Assembly: GCF_000004195.4 (NCBI RefSeq)
Contig: NC_030685.2
Location: forward strand, 57,412,048-57,476,047
Direction of reading: 5' to 3'
DNA: 64,000 nucleotides
Source: Xenopus tropicalis
Lineage: Eukaryota > Chordata > Amphibia > Anura > Pipidae
Below the pieces are notes generated by a model. That model had not been told where the DNA came from. It made no database searches and worked only from the letters and a program-made list of their open reading frames with translations. The translations under genes were made by a program, and so were the position numbers. Shown here one piece after another: positions 46,473 to 57,799 of this stretch; position 1 is the first letter of the stretch, and each line of letters opens with the position of its first letter.

Positions 46473-46851
46473 GGCAGTCATTTACTATAAAATCTGAATT
46501 AAAAACCACAAACGGCATAAAATTTAAAGAAAAAATGTGAATATTGTAACTTTTTTTGCATCAAACCATGACCTTTTTTATATAGTCACACAAAAGCCAG
46601 TTTCAGAAAACCTTGACAACCTCTAAAGCCACAAAACTAAAAAAAGATCTTCCAGTTGTAAAAGGGACATCTGCCATTGACTTCTACATGATCTTGACAA
46701 GTTTTAGCTGGTGTATTTTGCATTTGGAATTGTTGCAGTTTTGACACATGATAAATTGCAGAAAAAATCTAGTTATTTCCCTGCAACAAAATCAAGTTTT
46801 CAGCGACAAAAAAAACGAACCGAAAAAATCAACCATAAAATAAATGCCCCC
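46473..46851. mobile_element. DNA element with GGGGGCATTTAT-type ends
   Basis: Right end AAATAAATGCCCCC and left end GGCAGTCATTTACTATAAAA are diverged inverted repeats. The interior is rich in A and T runs with CCATTGACTTCTACATGATC, a module common in this frog family. Related to the fragment at 38352-38530. Non-coding. Confidence 0.65.
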
Positions 46852-46959
46852 ATTAGTGTACCAGTAAGATTCTAGGAGGAAGCAGGGAGCTTTCAATGCC
46901 CTAACAGCCAGCCATAATTCATGCCAGGCCTATAACACCAGGCTGTGTGCTTTATCTGT

Positions 46960-47300
46960 AAAAGCCAGTTTATAGACAGAAATACGTCCCTTGGATATTG
47001 AGTTGATATTCGGTGGGGAAGCGCACTGCTGTGCTTATTAATGAAAACAACCAATTTCACAACACCTTTACGGCCCTTATTTTTATAAAAGAAAGGGATT
47101 TTCTCAATCTGTTCCTGGCGTGAATGCTTGGTGGAAGCAGAGGGTTAGTACTGCCTGGTGGCCCATTCACTGGGAATCTGCAAAGCATTGTTAGGCACTA
47201 AAGGTTTTGATAAATGGAATATTGAAAACAATAAGTTCCCCGGCAGACAGCCTCGGCAGCGAGCTATCGACAACACATCAGCCCATTCAGTCCTTAAAGC
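46960..47300. other. Candidate conserved non-coding block
   Basis: Repeat-free, containing GGATATTGAGTTGATATTCG, CTTATTAATGAAAACAACC, GGTTTTGATAAATGG and CGGCAGCGAGCTATCGACAA. Inferred constraint. Confidence 0.4.
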
Positions 47301-47538
47301 CTAAAGGGAATATTAATACTACACTTATTCTTACACTCTTACAACCCTGTGCTTATACCACAATGGAAAATACATTTATTGTGGTTTTTATATACAAGAC
47401 AGTCTAAGAAGCTTTTCTATAATATATTAGCCACAAATGAGTTTTAACAGGTTGTCAATATTACATTTTTTTATAATTCAATATATTTTTATACATTGTT
47501 TCCCAAAAGCATAGAGTTTGTAAAATACATATTGCTGC

Positions 47539-48003
47539 TTAAAGGGGAAGCTCATGTTTTAGTTTAGTACAAATATAGACTTTTATAATTTCCCAACCTG
47601 AATACGAATAATAGTTAGTATCAAGGTTCAGCCACACCTTTTTTATAGTTTGTTTTAATATTCATTTGCCAAACTGTTATTCTCTTCTTTGCCTGGTTGC
47701 TAAGTCAAATGAGACTCTGACAACTAGGTACCAGTTCCCATTCCAAACTGAAGAGCCCCTGTTCTAACAAGCCTTCCTTCTTTATACTGTGGGCCACACA
47801 TACCATATGTATTTACAGGTATAGGACCTATTACAGGAAGGCCATCTCCCATAGACTCCATTTTTAACATATAATTTCAAATTTTCAAAAGAGATTTCTT
47901 TTTTCTTGCTAATAACTAACAGTACCTTTATTCACCAAGCAGTATAAGAAAGAAGCATCTCAAAATGGGAGTACTCTTGTTTTAGAATGTAATGTCCCTT
48001 TAA
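47539..48003 (+). mobile_element. T2/Kolobok-type MITE with a MITE remnant inside
   Basis: TTAAAGGGGAAGCTCATG at the left and AATGTCCCTTTAA at the right with TTAA targets at 47539 and 48000. A piece of the TA-flanked family (ACAGGTATAGGACCTATTAC, GGCCATCTCCCATAGACTCC) lies at 47816-47930. Confidence 0.7.
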
Positions 48004-49841
48004 AGCAACACTAGAGACTCTGGCAGAGGTAAGCTGGCACTAGAGATGAGCCTGGTACAGTTTTGTGGCAAAATGTGCATTTTTGTGCAACTTAAACTGG
48101 TGCAGTAACTTACTAAAATTATTGGTATATATTTACATTAACTGGTCACCTGTCAATATGCATATATAGTGACAGCTACTAAACACAAATTAGGTGTTCG
48201 TTAAGTTGTTAAATATTGTGCTATAAAATATTCCAGCATTAATGAGTGATGTTTCATAGTCAAATTCATACGTTAGTAAATGGACACTTTTAACCCTAAA
48301 ATGCATAGTAGCCTGGTAATCCATCATATACTTTTCTATTCTAAAGCACTTAACCACTGACATAAAATATATAATTTAGGAAGCTTTCAATCTACAGGAT
48401 GTGGGGCAACAAGTTAGACTCTAGGGTTAGGGAATAAAATTGAAAATTAAAGCCCGAGGACCGGTGGAATTATCATGGGGAAAAGAAATGCCACTGAATC
48501 CCATACTTTCACCTTTGGCTGCCTGAGTGCATTTGCAAATTCAAACTTACAGAAGCAGAACTGCAATAAATGTCCCAGACTGTACACAGCCTGCAGCAAA
48601 TAAATTAGCAATTATCCAATTGCAGCTTAACAGAAACCCAAATGGCAAACTGAAGCTATGCATATGTTGTTCCATACCAAACATATTCACACATACATGT
48701 TGGCAATGAAGTTAAATGCCCCCTAAACAATTTCCTCTAGATCCTATATAAATTGTTAGTTAATGCTTGCAGATTCTGCCTTCCAATGACATTCTTCTGT
48801 CTTGCCCTGTTACCATAATCTTCGTTATCTGATACAAAGCCCTCCTGTTACTCTACCCACAAGAAGCCACCTTGGGAGTATGGTCTGGCATCAAGAGTTT
48901 CTCTCCGACAGTGGCCAAATGAGGGAAAGGTCAAGTAAAGCAGCAACACAAACAATCGACTGGGTTGGCTAATAGCCTAGTCACTGGATTGTGTGTACAA
49001 AGCATAAGTGAGCATTGGTGTCTCTTTAAATAGAGGCATGAAGAATAAAGATAGAAATCTGGGTGTTACAAAACCTTTTCCCATGGGATTATTATTCATT
49101 TTGCCATTTCTTCCATCCCCTGCCTACAAAGCTTGCTATCATGGCATTTTAACTGTGACAGTCCATAAGGAACCATACATTTTTGATAGCTCCCAGTAAT
49201 GTGCATTTTAGAGAAATACTTCAATACTCCCTCCAATATGGGCAGTAAAGCTGCTAGTCAGTCTGCTCCTGAGGGCCGTGATTTCTGCACGTATTAATTA
49301 AACAACCCTTGATTGGAGATCTAGGAAGCAGTAAAAATGATGTATACAGCAAGATCTTCACAGGCTTAATGTGGCTTGAAATTACATAATGGATCTGCTT
49401 AAATGATTTGCTTGAAAATGTACACACATAAAAAGGAAATATCAGCACGCTGATTTAAATATTGAATCTAATTAAACAAAAACATATATAGAATATGTAC
49501 GTGTCTCTATAATCTGTGTGTGTAATAATAAGCATTAGGGCCACACTGCACAGGTTCCCACATACATAAATAGTTTGGTAGAAGGATAATATGGGAATGC
49601 TGCTGCTTTAATTAGAATACAGATATCCTACATTGCTCTCTCAATGAGCATCCTGTGAACATGTACAAGTCTAATCCATTGATATCATGTCTGTGTGACC
49701 TTTAACTAGAGACTATTAGGTGATCAACTAACTCCTGGTCATGCTTGCAGCTATCATTAATTCTTACACTGTAATTCTGTATTTGTGTCATTTAGTGATC
49801 TGTAATGATCCTTAAGAGTTGTCCTACTGATTTATTTTCCA
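48004..49841. other. Unassigned DNA
   Basis: 1.8 kb with no recognised repeat, exon or RNA gene. Confidence 0.4.
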
Positions 49842-49905
49842 CTTATTGTGCAGCACTGCGGAATATGTTGGTGCTTTATAAATAAATGTTAATAATAATA
49901 ATAAT
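49842..49905 (+). repeat. SINE/LINE tail with (AAT)n
   Basis: GCAGCACTGCGGAATATGTT, GGTGCTTTATAAATAAATG and an AAT run, the 3' module of the tRNA-type SINE and its partner LINE. Confidence 0.75.
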
Positions 49906-50395
49906 TTACAACAAATGCAGAGAGTCATTAGACTTACTATGCTAGCTACTATTAAACAAAGGATTCCCTAAGACCCTAGTGGGTCTCTGGCAGACTTTCT
50001 ACGACTGAAGTTAATTAAAGAGACTGTTCACTTTTAAATTAACTTTTGCTGTGATGTAGAGAGTGATATTCTTCATTTTTATTATGTGTGTTTATTTAAC
50101 TTTTGTTCAGCAGCTCTCCAGTTTTGAATTTTAGCAGCTATCTGGTTGCTAGGGTCCAAATCACCCTAGTAACCAAGCAGTAGTGTGAGTGAGACAATAG
50201 AATATGAGTAGGAGAGGCCTGAATAGAAAGATAAGTAATCAAATAAAACAATAACAATAAAATTATAGCCTTACAGAGCAATAGTTTTCTGGCTTCTGGC
50301 TGGAAAGATTAGGAAGAAGGCAAACAATTAAAAAAAAATAAAAAATTAAGACCAATGGAAAAGTTGTTTAGAATTCTAAAACACATTAAAATATT

Positions 50396-50818
50396 AATAT
50401 TAATGAGCTGGAGAAAGTGCAGAGACGTGCAACTAAACTGGTTAAGGGGATGGATGATTTAAACTATGAGGTGAGACTGTCGAGGTTGGGGTTGTTTTCT
50501 CTGGAAAAGAGGCGCTTGCGAGGGGACATGATTACTCTGTACAAGTACATTAGAGGGGATTATAGGCAGTTGGGGGATGTTCTTTTTTCCCATAAAAACA
50601 ATCAGCGCACCAGAGGTCACCCCTTTAGATTAGAGGAATGGAGCTTCCATTTGAAGCAGCGTAGGTGGTTTTTCACGGTGAGGGCAGTGAGGTTGGGGAA
50701 TGCCCTTCCTAGTGATGTGGTAATGGCAGATTCTGTTAATGCCTTTAAGAGGGGCCTGGATGAGTTCTTGATCAATCAGAATATCCAAGGCTATTGTGAT
50801 ACTAATATCTACAGTTAG
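50396..50818 (+). pseudogene. C-terminal fragment of a LINE reverse transcriptase ORF
   Basis: An uninterrupted frame of about 140 codons enters from the truncated 5' side (Asn-Ile-Asn-Glu-Leu-Glu-Lys) and ends at TAG. Diagnostic motifs are LEKVQRRATKLV near the start, GLFSLEKRRLRGDMITLYKY around residues 27-46, RTRGHPFRL in the middle and VNAFKRGLDEFL near the end. This is the conserved tail after the reverse transcriptase domain in vertebrate CR1/L2-group LINEs. The catalytic domain and endonuclease are absent, so it is a dead fragment. The intact frame suggests a fairly young insertion. Confidence 0.88.
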
Positions 50819-50957
50819 TACTAGTGGTTGTATATATAGTGTATGTATGTGAGTGTATAGATTGGTAGGTGTGGGTTAAGTGTGCTGGGTTTACTTGGAT
50901 GGGTTGAACTTGATGGACACTGGTCTTTTTTCAACCCTATGTAACTATGTAACTATA
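50396..50957 (+). mobile_element. 5'-truncated CR1/L2-like LINE, copy 2
   Basis: About 560 bp: the end of the ORF2-type reading frame (to the TAG at 50816-50818) followed by the 3' untranslated region shared with 21538-21684 (GGTTTACTTGGATGGGTTGA, ACTTGATGGACACTGG, TTTTCAACCCTATGTAAC). It ends in a short ATGTAACT repeat, typical of this LINE group. Plus orientation relative to the T2 host. Loss of everything 5' of the last ~140 codons leaves it immobile. Confidence 0.88.
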
Positions 50958-50989
50958 AAAGTTCATTTGAAGGTGAACTACCCCTTTAA

Positions 50990-51499
50990 ATCATCATTCA
51001 CGTCCTATACAGAGTGTCCCAGATTAACTGGGAGTCTCACAAATATCCCCACCCCTTGGTCTTCCGATAGCTTTTAATTGCTCCCAAATGGTCACTGGGC
51101 ACACGCAGTAATCATTCCATAACGTCACGTCCATTGTGCGCATGCAAGATAATGTCACATTATGCCACGTGGTATCAGTGGTCAGCTGCTCGAGTTGTAC
51201 CCCCCGGAGAGAGTCTCCTGGTTCTGCCTATTCTATTCTATATGCACCCCATATTAAAGTCACCAGCAAGCCCAGATTTTCATGGCACTGTGCCAAACAC
51301 CCTTAGCATGCTAATAAAAGGACAGCATTAACTGTTAATAATAGAAATCCCAAAGGCCTTGCCATCAGCAGCCAATGAGATGTGCACCGGGCCCCCTGTA
51401 TATATCCACTTAAGTATCATGAAATCTAGATGATTCAGGAACAAAAAAAGATCAGCGCTGTTTAGTTGTAATTGAGTTTATAATCTCTTGCAATGTAAA
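50990..51499. other. Unassigned DNA
   Basis: It contains TGTGCGCATGCAAG near 51135 (NRF1-like half) and otherwise no recognised element. Confidence 0.35.
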
Positions 51500-52120
51500 T
51501 GCTTCCCTGTGGTTAAAGCCAAACTATTGTGGGTTTATTCTCCCATTTGTTAGACTGCTTTGCTTTATGGTAAAGAGACCTCATTTATTTTCAAATTGTC
51601 CTTAAATTGCTCTCTCCGATTCCAACTCTTTTCTTTTGAATCTTCTCTTTCAAGTGACATTTGCTGTGTTACTGGAGCCTGATTTAAGGCCTTTTATCCG
51701 AGCCATTGCTTTTTTACTTAACTATATTGCTTCTAACCCCGGTGGGAAGCTGCTGTGCTACTCATTAACATTCAGACTGGAGCAGGCTGGAGGCAGAGAG
51801 AGCAGCAGCTACTGGAAGCCGCTTCAGGCCTAGTAAAAGACGATAGAAACACTTTGCACTATTAATGAACTCACAAAATTGACTTGGGCGTTAGGTCCGG
51901 CAGAACACTGCAAACTTCCCTTCTAGTGAACCTTCTGCGATCAGATCAGAGACCTTCCGTGCACAGCTCTGCCAAGTGCCAATTGATTTTAACTCACTCC
52001 CATCCATTATTATGAACCTTTACTTTATATCCTGGCTCGCTTTTTCATTGATAGAGATTTGCTATAATATTGTAACCATTTACTACCATAACATGTTGCA
52101 GGATTTTCCTTTCCAACATG
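51500..52120. other. Candidate conserved non-coding block
   Basis: Repeat-free 600 bp with TTTAAGGCCTTTTATCCGAG, GGTGGGAAGCTGCTGTGC, TACTCATTAACATTCAG and CTTCTGCGATCAGATC. Inferred constraint; no exon recognised. Confidence 0.4.
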
Positions 52121-52221
52121 TCTGTACATATACCTGACAAATGTCCATATTTTAGTAGTAAACTACTCCAACGATTTTCTTGTTTATGGGGTCACTGACC
52201 CTGGAGAACAGATATTAAATT

Positions 52222-53301
52222 TTAAAGGGTTGTTCTCCTTTAAATTAAATTTTAGTATAAAGTAGAGAGTGCTATGACCAGGGCAGCGTCAATGCACTTG
52301 GTCGTCCCATAATAACTCTATAATAACTCTACTAGCCCACCTACCCTTCCCCAAGGGTTCCTAAATGAATTGACATAGAGTAGAGTCCAGGATGGAATTG
52401 TACAGGCCACAGCTTTATTTATACAATAACAGTGTTTAAACATTAAAATGTATACAGAACAACTAACAGCCACCACAATATACTCCACCGGAGTGAAAGG
52501 GCCCCCCTCCCTTCCATGCCAGCCACCAGGTGCAGCTGCACTCTATTGGGCAAGTAGTAGCAGGTAAGCCTCCCTTCATATAGATGCATCCTTGGACTAA
52601 TACCCAGCGAGGTACTGACCCATTCTCCACTTGGCAGGAGAATCTGAGCCCCTCACCATCTGGCAAGCATTATCTACTTACTAAGGAATTAAAACTACCC
52701 AAACTGCAGCAGGGCTGTAAGGTGCCCTGGACTCTAAACAAAAATTTTATCTGGGTCCACCCTTGTATATCCACTTCCAAGCAACTCCTATCTCACCAGC
52801 CCCTTTTACTGCCCAACTTCTCTCCATGTCCTCCCTGCCTTCCTAACCCAGTCAAGTTTCCCCTTCCATTAAACCCTGTTGTCTGGGGACGATCATTTTG
52901 AGACAATTTGCAATTTGTCCTCATGTTTTAATAATTGTGTTTTTTTATTTATTTAGTTTTCTGTCCAGCAGCTCTCCAACGCAGAATTTCGCTAGCTATC
53001 AGGTTGCTAGGGCCCGATTTAACCTAGCAACTATGCAGTGGTTTGAAAGAGAGACAGGAATATGAATAGAGATGGCCCAAATAGAAAGATAAGTAATAAA
53101 AAGTAACAATATTGTAGCCTCACAGAGGAATAGTTTTTTGCCGGCTGGGGTCAGTGAATCCCATTTTAAAGCTGGAAAGCATCAGAAGAGAAAGGCAAAT
53201 AATTCAAAAACTTTAAAAAAAATTAAGACCAATTGAAAATTTGCTAATAGGCCATTCCATAATATACTAAAAGTTAGCATGCAAATGAACCACACCTTTA
53301 A
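52222..53301 (+). mobile_element. T2/Kolobok-type MITE split by a 620-bp insertion
   Basis: Left end TTAAAGGGTTGTTCTCC, right end GAACCACACCTTTAA, TTAA at 52222 and 53298. After about 55 bp of T2 sequence (TAAAGTAGAGAGTGCTATGA) unrelated DNA follows until TGAGACAATTTGCAATTTG (52899), where the family sequence resumes: GCAGCTCTCCAACGCAG, GGTTGCTAGGGCCCG, GAATATGAATAGAGATGGCC. Confidence 0.88.
52279..52898. mobile_element. Unclassified insertion inside T2
   Basis: It contains AGGCCACAGCTTTATTTATA, ACAGCCACCACAATATACTC and, at 52674-52772, a module (AATTAAAACTACCCAAACTG, GTGCCCTGGACTCTAAAC) repeated in reverse complement at 57684-57780. No reverse transcriptase or transposase domain is recognisable. 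AGGCCACAGCTTTA also occurs at 40410-40425, so it is dispersed. Class unknown. Confidence 0.55.
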
Positions 53302-53340
53302 ACTTCAAGCTAGAAAAGGAGAAGAATAGGAAAGCAAATA

Positions 53341-53460
53341 CAGGTGTGGGATCTGTTATCCGGAAGCTTGTTATCCAGAAAGGTCCAAATTATGGGAAAA
53401 CCATCTCCCTTAGACCCCATTTTAAGAAAATTAATTAAACAGATTATTTGAAAAGGTCAA
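53341..53460 (-). mobile_element. TA-flanked MITE, partial
   Basis: CAGGTGTGGGATCTGTTATC after TA, then TTATCCAGAAAGGTCC and ACCATCTCCCTTAGAC. The right part is lost. Confidence 0.8.
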
Positions 53461-54039
53461 TTTATAGCATATAAAATAAGTTTAATGGTAAACTCTTTCT
53501 TTAACCCCTGATGGATGATACTTTCAAAGGTATGATAGGTCCCACCAGGGCAATTTTTGTACCTATTCTGGACTTAAGAGCTTTGTGGACATCAAACAAA
53601 TGTTACACACAAGCACAGTGATGCACAAAATGGCAAACAAATGTTACAGAGACAGTTGCCTCTCGGTGCCTTTTTTATACTGTAACCCTCATCAGAAACA
53701 CAATCACAGTTTTTACATTTACTTGATTACATAAAAGAAACAAATGCATTTTCCAGCCTGCTCTGTAATCTTTTCTGAATTGCTATTTACAGATTGGCAT
53801 TAAGCACCCAGCAAGGATATTCTCATCTATCTGCATGATAATGAGATGGTGTGATGTGCAACATGACATCTTGTCACACTGCAAGCAAACACAGCAGATT
53901 GTGGCAGATACAAACATCAAACACCTAAATATTTTAGGAATCTCATACAAAATTCACTGTTTTTTTATTTTTTAATTTTTCTGTAAAAGCAAAGAAAATA
54001 GTTCTTGTTTTCCAAATATCATGACACCAATATATTTTA
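53461..54039. other. Unassigned DNA
   Basis: Nothing recognised. Confidence 0.35.
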
Positions 54040-54525
54040 CAGGTATGTGATCCGTTATCTGGAAACCTATTATCCAGAAAGTTCGTAATTACAGAAATGC
54101 TGCCTCCCATAGACTCCATTATAAAGAAATAATTCCAATTTTTAAAAATAATTTCCCTTTTCTCTGCCATATAAAAACAGTACCTTGTATTTGATCCCAA
54201 CTAAGATATATAATCATCATCATCATTATTTATTTATATATATAGCACCAGCAAATTATGCAGTGGTTCACAATAAATGTAAACAAACAGGGATCTTGAA
54301 AAAATTAACAAACAAGGGTATACAGAGTAACAATTGGATCACAGGGCCCTGCTTGCAAGAGCTTACAATCTAATGACTCTGTATTGGGGCAAAACAATCC
54401 TATTGGATTTATTTAATGTTTAAATGATGTTTTAGTAGACTTAGGTATGGAGATGCAAAATACAGAAAGATTCCCTATCCTGAAACCCCTAGGTCTTGAG
54501 CATTCTGAACTTGAAAAGGGTTATC
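54040..54525 (-). mobile_element. TA-flanked MITE split by a SINE tail
   Basis: It begins CAGGTATGTGATCCGTTATC after TA. GATCCCAACTAAGATATA is followed by foreign DNA, and the family resumes at TTGGGGCAAAACAATCC, then GTTTAAATGATGTTTTAGT and GGTCTTGAGCATTCTGAA. Confidence 0.88.
54211..54381 (-). mobile_element. SINE/LINE tail nested in the MITE
   Basis: An ATC run, ATATATAGCACCAGCAAATT and GCAAGAGCTTACAATCTAAT, read in reverse complement, give the 3' module GATTGTAAGCTCTTGC ... TGGTGCTATATATATAAATA. Head missing (5'-truncated). Confidence 0.75.
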
Positions 54526-54709
54526 TGTATATTATTATATATAACATGTCCCAAAGGGGTTGTCACATATTAAGAGCTACAGCTGGTTGCCATCATCTCC
54601 TTCATTAGGTAATAATAAACCCCACAGAGAAAAGCTATTATTTCTTATTCTCTGAAGCCCCCAAACTATAAGAAAGGAAGTTAGTAGCTGCTACCTCTCT
54701 TTGACAGTA

Positions 54710-54956
54710 CAGGTATAGGATCCTTTATTTTAAAATCCATTATCCAGAAAGCTTCAAATTACGCGAAGGCAAATAATTATAATTTTGCAAATGTCCTTTT
54801 TGTCTGTATTACTAAAACAGTACCTTGTACTTGATCCCAAGTAAGTTACATTAATCCATATAGGCGGTAAGACAATTCTATTGGGTTTAATTAACATTTA
54901 AATGGTTTTAGCTAGAAAACCCCAGTCAGCATTCTGAATAACAGATCCTATACCTG
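54710..54956 (-). mobile_element. TA-flanked MITE with both ends intact
   Basis: CAGGTATAGGATCC after TA, CAGATCCTATACCTG before TA. Blocks TTATCCAGAAAGC, ACTTGATCCCAAGTAAG and ACAATTCTATTGGG. About 247 bp with internal deletions. Confidence 0.9.
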
Positions 54957-55970
54957 TACATGGTCCTTTGAAGGACAGTTGCTTGATTTGTGCAATAACT
55001 GATTTGTCCCGAAGTCACATCATTGGCTCTACATGGTTGCATTTGGCCAGGTGATTTTGACTAGTTTAACCATACTGACTGAAAGTCTGAGCATGTATAG
55101 AGTCTTTGAGTGTGTGTGAGGCAGAGCAGTGAGTTTCTACAGGTTCTACTATATAAGTGTCTGTGCAAAGTAAAAATGTCACCTTATATGTACCTTCTGG
55201 GTAGATAGGGCATAAGCCGAGCAGATGAAGAAGTGAGGGAAGCTGGAGATCCTCTGAAAGGCAGACAATGATATTTTTGCAATACACAATTTTAATGGGG
55301 AACATAACTCTAAAGTTAGCCCATCTATAGCCACATTTAGATATATAGAAGTCTATATAATGTTGAATTTCAACTATTGTACAGACCCCCAAAGCATTCA
55401 GGTACTAATTAAGACAGACACAGCCTTGTGTATTTCGGCTTATTTATAGGTTATGTCTCATACCCCCAAAGCCCAAAAGCAAAGCTATGCTATTTTTTGT
55501 AACAGTGTCAGTGTCCTGTACAAGAATACACCATCTGCCCAGTGGCCTGATGCCTGCCCTCAACAGTCTTTCATGCACTGAAATGCCAGCAGTGCTTTCT
55601 AAAAGAACATTAACAGATGCATTAAAAAGAAACTGCTCATTTCTGAATATACCCATTAAGGCAGGCTATTTAACTTAAGTTAGGTGCCAACAAAGACATA
55701 ATTACATAATTATGAACTGCACTCATAAAACACATTTTGCTGCATATACTTTATACAGATATTGAAAAAAACATGGATATTTTATTATTTTAAATGAAAT
55801 CTGTATATTACTGACAAATAAATCATTCCTGACAAGCGTCCCTAACAGAAGGGTTTTAAAGAGACAGCATATCCAGAGTAGAGGGCTGGTGCAAAGCATC
55901 AATAAACATCTGCTAAACAAATTATTTTAGTCATATTATGGGAGATGAAGAAACTAATACAAATTTGTTG
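54957..55970. other. Unassigned DNA
   Basis: No recognised repeat or exon. The opposed open frames at 55444-55678 do not resemble proteins. Confidence 0.4.
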
Positions 55971-56190
55971 TACAAGTATGGAACCTCTTATTCAGACACC
56001 TGATATCCAAAAACTCCATCTCCCATAGAGTCCATTTCAAACAATTACTAATAGTTTTTATTTTCTTTAATTATTAGAACCTTGTACTAACTGTACAGTA
56101 AGCTGGTACCTAAGATAATATTTCATTTTGTTTTAGTAGACTTGAGGTATGGTGGTCCAAATTACAGAAAAAAACCCAAGCATTCTAGAT

Positions 56191-57433
56191 CAGTGCTGTC
56201 CAACTGGCGGCCCGTGACCCCCCCTCTGTGTGGCCCCCCACCTGTCTGGCTGCTTTGATGGCTTACCTTTGTGTAAGCTTTAAATGGTATCAGTACTGAG
56301 ATTAACTGGCCCCCTGCATGGTTCACACCTCAGATTCAGGCTGTAATCCCCCTGTATTGTTTAAACATGTAATCCCTTGTACTGTTCACACCTTCGCATT
56401 GTTCACCCCCTGCATTGTTCACAACTCAGGCTCAGACTGTAAACCCCACATTTACCTGTTGACAATTTAGACAGACTGTAGGAGCAGTGGCAGCATTGTG
56501 TCACTTATGTACTGCCTGGACTATGCTGCCTGTGTGTATGGCACACAGGCAGCATAGTGCAGACAGAGCATGGCACACACAGGCAGCATAGGGCAGACAG
56601 AGCATGGCACACACAGGCAGCATAGGACAGACAGAGCATGGCATACACAGGCAGGGTAGGGCAGGCAGAGTATGGCACACACAGGTGGGGTAGGGCATGC
56701 AGAGTATGGCACACACAGGCAAGGTAGGGCAGGTAGATTATGGCACACATGGGCAGGTAGATTATGGCACACACAGGCATGGTAGGGCAGGTAGATTATG
56801 GCACACACGGGTAGCATAGGGCAGGAAGAGTACTGTCTGTGTGTGCCATACTCTGCCTGCCCTATGCTGCCTGTGAGTGCCATACTCTGCCAACCCTATG
56901 CTGCCTATGTGTGCCATACTCTGCCTGCCCTATGTTGCCTGTGTGTGCCATACTCTGCCTGCCCTACCCTGCCTGTGTGTGCCATACTCTGCCTGCCCTA
57001 TGCTGCCTGTGTGTGCCATACTCTGCCTGCCCTATGCTGCCTGTGGTAGGTGAACCTAGTAGAGGTTTGTGCTGTGAGTTTGTTAGTTGTTGGAAATAGC
57101 CATTACATGGTCCCTAAGATTTGTAATTATGTGCTGGGGGTTGCTGTGCTATCTACAGAGGAGGAGGAGGCATATGGATTTAAGGGTGTGTCTAAATATG
57201 ACATAATATAATTGAATACAAATGATTGTTGATATCCCTGCAGTGAGCACCAAGCATTTGGGTTTTTGCTTTTGCTGGGCTACCACTGTTAATGTGGGCA
57301 TGGTCTTAAAAGCTTTTGTGATAACATGGGTGTGGTTTGAAGTGGGTGCAGTTTAAAAAAGGGGAGTGGTCAAAACTGGATTCCATACTAGAGATATTCC
57401 GGCCCTCGGCACCACAGAAGCTGGACAGCACTG
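56191..57433 (-). mobile_element. Non-autonomous hAT element carrying a minisatellite, copy 2
   Basis: 1243 bp, inverted relative to 1040-2065. Ends CAGTGCTGTCCAACTGG and CTGGACAGCACTG are inverted. Flanking octamers TTCTAGAT (56183-56190) and CTCTTGAT (57434-57441) match at 6 of 8, so it is older or mutated. The arms match copy 1 (GGCCCTCGGCACC, GGTGTGGTTTGAAGTGGGTG). The minisatellite is longer and more rearranged here. No transposase. Confidence 0.9.
56508..57050. repeat. 34-bp minisatellite with two orientation switches
   Basis: The order is one plus unit (to 56536), about nine minus units (AGAGCATGGCACACACAGGC and variants, 56542-56830), then about seven plus units (TGCCATACTCTGCCTGCCCT, 56835-57050). 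At 56521-56557 perfect 16-bp arms CTATGCTGCCTGTGTG and complement flank a 5-base loop. Open frames on both strands only read the array. Confidence 0.92.
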
Positions 57434-57683
57434 CTCTTGATAATAGATCCTATAACTGTTCTCACCTTTACCAATTATAGTATCTACGCAAGAGCCAAGA
57501 CTGTCTGCATTGTTAAAGAGGAAACTATTCCTTATGGAACTTCTGTGACTTCCATCATCACCGCTCAGTAGCCTAATATTATCCATTTCCCAATAAAGGA
57601 TAATAACAGGGGGGACCCAGTATGCAGCTAGCATAAACCCCCACCTCCAGTCAGGCCCCAAGGTGTATAGGTTGGAGATCCTT

Positions 57684-57780
57684 TGTAAGGGTGGACCCAG
57701 ATATAATTTTGTTTAGAGTCCAGGGCACCTTACAGCCCTGCTGACAGAGCAGTTTGGGTAGTTTTAGTTCCTTAGTAAAT
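57684..57780 (-). repeat. Module shared with the insertion at 52279
   Basis: AGAGTCCAGGGCACCTTACA, GCAGTTTGGGTAGTTTTAGT and AGGGTGGACCCAGATA are the reverse complement of 52674-52772. Isolated copy of an unclassified repeat. Confidence 0.7.
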
Positions 57781-57799
57781 CTAAGTGGTCTCTCAGAAT

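Larger units (their letters stand above)
50015..50989 (+). mobile_element. T2/Kolobok-type MITE split by a LINE
   Basis: TTAAAGAGACTGTTCAC at the left and AGGTGAACTACCCCTTTAA at the right with TTAA at 50015 and 50986. Blocks GCAGCTCTCCAGTTTTGAA, CTGGTTGCTAGGGTCC and AATATGAGTAGGAGAGGCC identify the family. The LINE lies between ACACATTAAAA and AAAAGTTCATTTG, which are adjacent in intact copies. Confidence 0.92.
55973..57459 (-). mobile_element. TA-flanked MITE split by the minisatellite hAT
   Basis: It starts CAAGTATGGAACCTCTTATT after TA. Blocks CCATCTCCCATAGAGTCC and GGTATGGTGGTCCAAATTAC lead to AAGCATTCTAGAT. The hAT follows, and the family resumes TTGATAATAGATCCTATAAC. Rejoined, the flanks read like the usual GCATTCTGGATAACAGATCC end of this family, which confirms the nesting. 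Confidence 0.9.
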
